Shown: piece by piece, positions 56,800-64,000 of the stretch
How positions within the stretch are numbered: position 1 is the stretch's first letter
How the letters are laid out: each line of letters begins with the position of its first letter
NCBI GenBank assembly: GCA_018296165.2
Contig: JACKQL020000009.1
Location: 372,001 to 436,000 of the forward strand
Length of the DNA: 64,000 nt
Direction: 5' to 3'
Source: Termitomyces sp. T153
Taxonomy: Eukaryota; Basidiomycota; Agaricomycetes; Agaricales; Lyophyllaceae
The notes under the pieces: generated by a model
Told to the model about the DNA's origin: nothing
The model's database searches: none
Seen by the model: the letters and a program-made list of their open reading frames with translations, nothing else
Made by a program: the position numbers and the translations under genes

Positions 56800-57858
56800 C
56801 TTGGCTGTAATCTCCTATCTCAGGCTGTAACCTCCCATCTCACTAAACCTCCTTAGGCACGGTAACTCATACTCCATGGCCTAGTAGACATGCTCAAAGG
56901 TGCTGCGGACGGAAATATAATCCTAATTGGAGTGTCCGACACAAGTCGTTCTACATTGCAACGGGAACAATGCGTGAGGGCGATACGGGCGGATGGAATA
57001 ACTTTCATTGTTTGCTTACTATGCTGAAGGAAAATCAAGGTTGTGAATTTTGATCAACCTTCATCTTTTCATGTTGCACCATTGCTACTGTGCATTGGAT
57101 GTCAATGGCAATCCTCAGCACGGTTGCCGCAAGGCGAATAGTAGTTCACCGTTACAGCCTCATCAAACTCGGAATCTGATTGTGGAGATGGGTCTCTGAG
57201 TGTCGCTGCCCGTGGTATTGGTGTATATGGTGCACAGGTTTACGAGGGTGAGTGATGGCATATATACACTGCCATAGTTGCGCACTTACCCCAGGATCCA
57301 CTCCATCGACAGTCTTTTATCTGTATTGTACCGCCGCCGATGCTCCGCTATTTGTATCAACGTTAGCTTCTTCCCATGTTCCTGTCTTATGCTCCCCATG
57401 CTACCTTCCCTAAATTTTAATCATGGTCACATCGCAACAAAGCGGGGCACTGCCTGATCTTGTAAGGGACACATCTAATCTCATCTCATGTGATTGAGTG
57501 CTTTTATGATGTTCTTGGAATACGCCTCTCCTATTAGTACTTGGGTCACAGGTAGATGGATGTTTATCCTGACCATCCGTAAATCCATACCATCAATCAG
57601 AATTGCCACTCGCGACCTCGTGTATTGATTGCGCCAATAAATACAGAAGGCACCCTCTGAGTTTGAATGACAAGATTGTAAGGAGTTCGTACGTTCTCTT
57701 GTCGACTTCCCACAGGCAGGGTCCGTGTCCCTAATGAGGGTTTGCCCGTTTTCGTGCTTCAAGCAGATACGACCGATGCATTCCAAGGCGAGTGATAATG
57801 ACCAAAATTCTTAGGTAGACATGTCCTAAGCAAAATAACTGCTCCAACAACCACGCAT
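56800..57858. other. Spacer with one unassigned minus frame
   Basis: A 101-residue minus frame at 57481-57786 is open (MECIGRICLKHENGQTLIRD...) but has no recognised domain and no second line of support. The rest holds nothing recognisable. Confidence 0.35.
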
Positions 57859-57941
57859 AGCCCACCGCGAGGGTCGAACTCGCAGCCTTCAGATACTCTT
57901 GCCTAAAAGTCTGACGCTCTGGCCGATTGAGCTAGGCGGGC
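57859..57941 (-). tRNA. tRNA-Lys (TTT) with 9-nt intron
   Basis: Same acceptor, D and T arms as the other lysine tRNAs here. The anticodon loop is CTTTTA, giving anticodon TTT. The nine extra bases of the anticodon arm (GGCAAGAGT) form the intron. The D loop has GGCCA instead of GGATA. Confidence 0.92.
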
Positions 57942-58099
57942 AACAAAGGTTAAACGTTAAGCAATTATTCCAAAGGACAGGATCGGCCTACTTTCATTTG
58001 CACTCCTGTCCCCATAAACAACAATCGGGAAGGCCTGGGACTTTCGCCGCTTGAGGACAGTGTACGGGAGACAAAAAAGTTACCAACGTGACACATTGT

Positions 58100-58185
58100 A
58101 GCCCACCGCGAGGGTCGAACTCGCAGCCTTCAGATACACCTGCCTAATAAGAGTCTGACGCTCTATCCGATTGAGCTAGGCGGGC
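58100..58185 (-). tRNA. tRNA-Lys (CTT) with 12-nt intron
   Basis: Reverse-strand copy nearly identical to 53810-53895 outside the intron. The intron is TTAGGCAGGTGT. It lies 158 bp from the TTT gene in the same orientation. Confidence 0.93.
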
Positions 58186-59650
58186 GTTAAGAACATTATC
58201 GCTTTCACTGACCCAGTGATATCCGAGTACAACTTGATTAGCCTTCCATGTGGGTGAAAAAATGTTTTGAAGTAAAAATTGTTCTTAATACATTGAAGCA
58301 AGCTCATGCAGAGGTGCTGCCTCAAAGAGGCAGATAACTGCAAGTGAGAGTCCTATAGGCTATACTAGCCATTTTCCAAACAAAACAGTATGAAACTCAT
58401 CCTATATTCTAGTCTTGTTGAAACAATGCCAATCAATCATGTCTCTGCAGTGTGGCACTATGGATATTTTTCGGGCCACATCAACCATACAATCGGTTAT
58501 AACTCATGGCAATGTAACACAAAAATTGGATTTCATTTGTGACATTGTGAAATCATGGTGAAGCCATTGAAGAATGTCACACTTTCAATTATTCCCTAGT
58601 CATATGATCTCACCTACATCTAATCAACAATAATTCAGTTTATGGTAGATTAATGCTCATTGCACCACTTACAGTCTGCTGAGAGACCTGATCTACTTCT
58701 TCTGTTGACATAGACATTGATGGAGCTTGCACTAGGGTTGAATTTACCACATATGGTTGATCATTGTGATGGGCTACCACTCAATACCTACCTTGGCTTC
58801 ATATGGGGTGATAGTGAAGGTGTGGCACAAATTATGTATGGTCAAGGTTTGCATTGTGGAGCAGGAAATCTCATAACCAATGGCCCCTCTGTTGAAGCCA
58901 AAAAGTATTGGTTATTAAGGGCTATTGGAAATGAAAGTAGGCTTGATGCTAGTTATAAATAGACTAGATATATCATTGAATCACTATTGATGAATTTTTC
59001 ATGAAATATTGATTGAGAGTGGTAGGGTGAAGGGACTCAAATTCCTCCAGGTGTGTTTAACACACAAAGCTCTTCTAATTGATGTGCATATGGCTGGTCA
59101 TTATCAAAGACATGATACTTCAGGATAGTTGAGGCTGTGTTGAGTGCTTCAGTCATGCAAGAAGATCTTTTTTACATGGCTCTACCTGACTTCAGTCAAA
59201 AAATGCTTGCTTTGATGATTTCAAGTTAAGCATTTCTGTAGCTGACAGGCAAAATTCCATTTTTTTGGTCAGATCAAAGAGAGCAGAGTATAGGCAAATA
59301 CACATTTCTTCTTCTCAATCAGCAAATACCTATCCTTGATTTCTGCTACAAATTCTTTGAAAAAGAGCTTCAAGATTTGATTACACTCTGTGCCAATCAA
59401 GTTACAGATGTAGTGGTCCTTGAAGGCTGTATACATGCCTGACTTGGTCTGCATCTGAAATCTCTTTATGTTGGAAAAGGTTCATAGAGTAGTTCACAAT
59501 ATCTGTAGTACTCAGGGGTCAGATCACCCTCTGTTATAACTGGTTCAAGTTCTTCTCTTTGCATATAGACAAGATTGGCAATGGCCATTGTGGTAGGGAG
59601 GACAGGATTGGAGATGGCAATGATGATGAAACTTCTGTCAATGACCACTG
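58186..59650. other. CpG-poor block, mostly unrecognised
   Basis: CpG-poor from about 58262. A minus frame at 59466-59648 ends with EGDLTPEYYRY, resembling the linker before gypsy reverse transcriptases. The plus frame at 58717-58962 is not recognised. Confidence 0.4.
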
Positions 59651-59659
59651 TAGTTGTTT

Positions 59660-62130
59660 AGCCCAGCTCAATGGATTTCTCAATCTGTCCAGCTATCAGA
59701 TCATCACCCAGGCCATGGTGGATGCTCACAAAGCCTCACATGCTCAGGCATCTAGGACATCACCTGTATCCAAACTGATCACTGCTGTAGCACCCACTTC
59801 ATCTATGTCCATGTGGACTGTGGAGTCCATTGCATCCATCAAGACTGTTGCTGCTGTTCTGCTGGAATCACCTGATTTATTGCTCACTGGAATTCATGCT
59901 GACAAGGCAAATGGGTCTGACTTGAGTGATAACTCTGTAAGTTGTGCTCCATCAACCATCCCTCATTTTGTCTTATAAACTCTGGCTCACATTTGGTTCT
60001 GACTGATTCAGGCTTAGTCAATCATCTGGGTATTTGTTGCCATTGCCTGAATAAGTCTATAAACATTGATTTTGCCTTGAAAGACAGATTAAAGCAGTGC
60101 ACCACTCTGTCTGAATTCTATAAACTTGCTGTTGCCCCACTGGATCAGTCATGGACTTCATGTACATTACAAACTGTGATCATGCTAAACCTTTGTGTGC
60201 CTATGATACTCAGACTTCCATTTCAGAAATCAAACTCTATTGTAATTGATGTGTCTGTGGATACTGTAATTGATAAACAAAATAATTACAATTTGCTGAG
60301 TCCCACTCCTATTTCCCACTCTCCACCTCAGATTTTTGTTCCAATGAAAAAGAAATTCCAGCAAATACTATATGACTGTAAAGAGATGGTGAAGGAATTG
60401 AACTTTTTGTGTGGCTTGTGACTGGAAAAATTGGAACATCTGGGCCTGTTCAAACCAGCTGCTGAAGTAATGTAGTGACTGCAGTCAGGTCTCAAATAGA
60501 GGAACTTGCATTTGTGGAGACCTTGGCTGGTCTGGTTAACCAGATGAAGATGGAATTCAAGGATATTTTTGAGCCTATTGCTCATGTTGATAACCTGCCT
60601 TGAGATGTCTTGGCTGAAATCTGTCTCCAAAATGCAAACTAAACAATCAAGACTTGCTCATATCAGTGCCCATGGAAATACCATGAGGCATGGAAGGCAT
60701 TGATTGATGAACACCTCACAGCTGGCCATATTAGATCATCCTCATCTCCCTTTGCATTGTCAGCATTCATCATTTCCAAAGCTGACCTGACAGTGTCTCC
60801 ACAGTGAATAAATGACTATTGGGAACTGAACACAAACACCATCCTAGATAAGCATCCCTTGCCATTGGTGGAGGACATTCTGCATGACTGTGCTAAGGGG
60901 AAAATCTTTGCCATCATTGACCTCACCAATGTATTTTCTGAAATGCCTATGCACCTGGATCACATCCATCTGACTATGTTTGCAATGCTGTTTGGCTTAT
61001 ATAAATGGCTTGTGATGGCCTATGGGCTTATCAAGCACAGCTGCAATTCATTAATGCTGTGGTTACTGCCACCTTATTGGATTATATTGGTTGTTTCGGT
61101 CACATCTACCTCAATGATACCATAATCTGGTCAGACTCACTGGATGAGCACCATGAGAATGTTTGGAAAGTACTGTAGTGCCTGCAGGAAGCTCATTTGT
61201 ATATTGACATGAAAAAATGCCATCTGTACCTTACAAGAATCAATTTCCTTGGACATCACAATCTCCACTGAGGGGATTGAAGCTGAGTTGAGCAAACCCT
61301 GGTGTGGCAGATGCCAACATTTGTTAAAGAAACTAGGCTACACAGACACCTTCAATACTAATACATACAAACATCTTTCTATACTTGATGGCTTCTCCTG
61401 TAATTTCCTTTCTTTACCCTCAATACACTTATTGTTGTGTCCCTGCACTGGCCGAGTCAAGCCAGCATTGGCCCCACATGACCACCTTTTCTTAAGACTT
61501 CATTCATTTTGCCTCTTCAAAGGTGGCTGCACTGATGCATCACACACTCATTCTTGTGCTGTTCACTCACCATTCCTGACCTCAGCAATGACCTGTTCAA
61601 CAACATCAGCAAGAGAGGTTTGATCATTCCTGGGTCTTGTCTGTGACATTGATGTGTTCTTGCCATGCCTGGCAGAGCACACAGGTGTACTACATGAATT
61701 GACAACTCATGAGTCCAACCTCATTTTGCCTTGTTGGATAGCTCACTATCAGCATGCATTCTCATGAGAGTGCCTAATGACTATTTACCACTCAGATCCA
61801 TCCAAGACAATCTTTGTGGCCACCAATGCCAGTGACCTATGTTCTGGAGCTGTCCTATCCTTTGGACACACTTGGGATCTGCATGCCCAGTGCCTTATGA
61901 AAGTCAGACTTTCAAGGGTCCTGAACTCAATCATCCTGTGTATCATAAGGAATTCCTCTCAATTGTCTGCACACTCGAGAAGTTGCAAGCTGAGTTTGGT
62001 ACTCCTTTTGCCATGGACAAGCTGACTCAACAAATTGACAACAATCTATTCCAATTGTTTCACATTCAAATCTTAATGTCTTTAAAATATAGACATTGCA
62101 TCAACGAAACTTGCTATTGTGAATCCCACT
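59660..62130 (+). pseudogene. Ty3/gypsy protease-reverse transcriptase-RNase H relic
   Basis: Order: a linker (59700-59960), a protease-like stretch CLINSGSHLVLTDSGLVNHLG (59970-60030) in which the catalytic Asp is replaced by Asn, then CVPMILRLPF (60200-60230). Reverse transcriptase: ELNTNTILDKHPLPLVEDIL, AKGKIFAIIDLTNVFSEM, FGLYKWLVMAYGL (60825-61030) and HIYLNDTIIW (61099-61130), in which YLDD is changed to YLND. The RNase H start is FVATNASDLCSGAVLSFG (61810-61865). Frames change repeatedly. It may belong to the same family as the integrase relic at 6358-9190, which lacks exactly these domains. Confidence 0.82.
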
Positions 62131-62251
62131 GAAATAAGAGATATTCATGCAAGCCGCAAGAAAACACAAGAATGGTCAAGGTATGGTCAAGGTGAGACAA
62201 CCCATTTTAAATGATACGACTCACTCAAATACGGGTTAATTATTCATCATC
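62131..62251. other. Transposon edge upstream of a tRNA
   Basis: CpG returns between about 62105 and 62215, about 100 bp upstream of the tRNA gene. Confidence 0.5.
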
Positions 62252-62337
62252 GCCCGCCTAGCTCAATCGGATAGAGCGTCAGACTCTTACTAGGCGTCGG
62301 TATCTGAAGGCTGCGAGTTCGACCCTCGCGGTGGGCT
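62252..62337 (+). tRNA. tRNA-Lys (CTT) with 12-nt intron
   Basis: Identical in its arms to 53810-53895. The intron after position 37 is CTAGGCGTCGGT. Anticodon CTT. Confidence 0.93.
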
Positions 62338-63184
62338 ATTATGTATTACTTGATCGTTTTTGTCTTTTTGTGCAGAGGAGTGGCCATATTTCTATCCCTT
62401 GAAGTACTCGCTTGCAATACTGCGAATACCATTCCGATTCGCAAAGTTTGTCTGAAATACCATCCTAAATGTCCTGACTAAAAGCTGCCCTTAAGCACCT
62501 CTCCCTTTCGAATTTAGATCATACCATCATCGACAGGTCCAATAGGGCCTGGAACATCTACTAACTTCAGGAAGGGATGTTAGAGTCGACAGCAATCTGC
62601 CAGTGAGAGGCAGTCGTATCTGCAATTACATACAAAGCCAAAACCACTAGAGTTTGGACAATCACGAACTTGCCGAGTATCCAGAGCCTTATCAGACTGC
62701 CAAACTCTAGTCAAAACCCGGTTCTCATTGATGCCCGGAGGCTATCCAGGACTTGAATCGCCATTGTGAGTATATACAAAATTGGTCTTGATCATTTGGA
62801 CTATGGAACGGGACAACAGATACCAGGAAATAGTACCTATATCCGTATATCCCTTGTTCTATTATAAACAGTTGTACATGATCGATGTTGGCCTGGAAAA
62901 TCCAATTGTATTGGTGCTCGGTCGTTGATCAGAGGTTCAATAAACTCACCTGAGGAATGAAACGGTAACACAGAACGAGAAAAATATATCATTATCAGAT
63001 GTCTAAAAGCGGAGGTTTTGGGTCTCGGAAAGACGTAACAGAGTTTATGGGGTAAGGCACATCTTGAAGACGGAAGAGGTGTTGATAAAGGAAAATCAAA
63101 ATGGTCGCAGTGGTGACGCGTCCTTGTCTACGTGAATCTGTTCGCGCCGCATGCGGAAGAGTATAAGTGAATCCGTAAGTTCAT
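62338..63184. other. Spacer, CpG-normal
   Basis: No gene recognised. It should contain the 3' untranslated region of the minus-strand gene to the right. Confidence 0.4.
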
Positions 63185-64000
63185 TCAGGCAGGCGGAGGA
63201 GATACGGAAGCCCCCCTAGGTGGTCGAACCATTTTTATCTGTCCATCGCCTTCGTCTTCTTCCATTTCTGGCTCTCCCCTCATCTCAGCCGCGTCCTGTC
63301 CCTCTGAAGAAGGATCTGGGAAGGTGACCAAGGTAGAAATCAAGGGAGTAGCAATCTCCATCGAACGTTCCCCACCCTCTGTAACGTCCCCATCACTACG
63401 TCCATCTCCGACAGCGTCGAAACCAATATCATGACCTAGTGGAACGTCATTAGGATGTTCTTCAAGGACCACGGCCCTTCCGTGTTCAACATCAGTCTCT
63501 GCATTTACAACGAAAGGTTGGTCCTCATCCGTATCAGAAGAGTCGAACGAGGAATCTCTGCGGAGTAAATCTGGGGTGACAGTCACTTCTTCTCTTTGCG
63601 ACTGAATAACGCGAGAAAGGGCGACACGCTCGGTCCGAAGACCATCAATCTGTATCGACAAGAGACGAACTTGCTCGGTGAGGTCCTGAACGATGTTCGC
63701 AGGGGGAGAAGCGGTCAACGAAGATGATCTTGGTGTCGAGATATGATCACGAGATTGTGAACGTGTGCGAGATTGTGATTTCGATGTTATGGCGAGTGGT
63801 TGATCGGGAGTGTATAATAAGCGCCCTCGATGGGGACTCGGAGAGACATGTGATAGGTGACTGGATTGGCGGCGGGATTTGGGGCTGGTAGTGAGAAGTG
63901 CTGGCTGAGAAGGATGTCTATCGAATTCTATGGTGCTGGATGAAGGCACTGGATATGCGGGATGATCGTTAGAGAGGTAAATTGCTTGGGATGAGGATGT
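63185..64000 (-). CDS. 3' exon of an unidentified gene, 5' part outside window
   Basis: The minus frame is open from the window edge to a stop at 63185-63187, at least 270 codons, so the start lies to the right. The N-terminal visible part is Ser/Pro/Arg-rich (SPKSRRQSSHLSHVSPSPHR). A predicted coiled coil (IVQDLTEQVRLLSIQIDGLR and the following 15 residues) follows near 63705-63600. The C-terminal third is acidic (SSDTDEDQPFVV, EPEMEEDEGDGQ). No enzyme motif is seen. A cytoskeletal, scaffold or nuclear protein would fit this layout but is not shown. CpG-normal and without stops. Confidence 0.65.
   Translation of the reverse strand, partial: TSSSQAIYLSNDHPAYPVPSSSTIEFDRHPSQPALLTTSPKSRRQSSHLSHVSPSPHRGRLLYTPDQPLAITSKSQSRTRSQSRDHISTPRSSSLTASPPANIVQDLTEQVRLLSIQIDGLRTERVALSRVIQSQREEVTVTPDLLRRDSSFDSSDTDEDQPFVVNAETDVEHGRAVVLEEHPNDVPLGHDIGFDAVGDGRSDGDVTEGGERSMEIATPLISTLVTFPDPSSEGQDAAEMRGEPEMEEDEGDGQIKMVRPPRGASVSPPPA

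Noticed and set aside
58717..58962. Open frame of 81 codons in the CpG-poor block
   Set aside because: No recognisable retroelement motif; could not be assigned.

Overview
This window looks like a transposon-rich region of a basidiomycete genome, most likely an agaricomycete. Four observations support that: spliceosomal introns of about 50-67 bp, FunK1-type kinase sequence, Helitron and chromodomain Ty3/gypsy families of a basidiomycete kind, and intron-bearing nuclear tRNA genes. No bacterial, organellar or CRISPR signal was seen. The species cannot be named from the sequence alone.

The window alternates between two compartments. Low-copy islands with ordinary CpG content lie at about 13.08-21.0 kb, 29.9-33.8 kb, 53.8-58.26 kb and 62.2-64 kb. 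They hold two paralogous kinase-like genes (13614-14867 and 30602-31855, on a segmental duplication), an HSD10-type short-chain dehydrogenase (16087-16985), a decayed FunK1 kinase, an orphan three-exon gene (19410-20029), a TRIP4/Rqt4-type zinc-finger gene (55746-56743), four tRNA-Lys genes, and the 3' part of a gene that runs off the right edge. Between the islands are strongly CpG-depleted, TG/CA-rich transposon blocks. The depletion fits cytosine methylation followed by deamination, and several premature stops in the Helitron are C-to-T type changes.

The transposon layers can be resolved from target-site duplications (TSDs). Positions 1-6336 are a Helitron with HUH Rep and Pif1-like helicase, ending in six 59-bp repeats and a strong hairpin. 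Next is a gypsy integrase relic split by a 1266-bp solo LTR (6901-8166), then a second Helitron helicase relic with two solo LTRs of the 'E' family (10574-11714, 11796-12761). At 21031-23598 a retroposon with pol III-like boxes holds a solo LTR of family X, which in turn holds an E-family solo LTR. At 36564-50265 a 13.7-kb LTR element (family Y, TSD AGCAT) interrupts an older reading frame. It contains part of a family X gypsy element and a family E element (41240-46790).

The most unusual object is that E element. It has LTRs of about 1.14 kb, a 12-nt putative self-priming site next to the 5' LTR remnant, a polypurine tract before the 3' LTR, and no recognisable reverse transcriptase. On the strand opposite to LTR transcription it carries a coiled-coil reading frame that contains an intact spliceosomal intron. 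Family Y carries an additional unidentified protein with a second decayed copy at 51951-53310. Three of the four tRNA-Lys genes lie within about 100 bp of a border between a transposon block and low-copy DNA, each with its 5' side facing the transposons.
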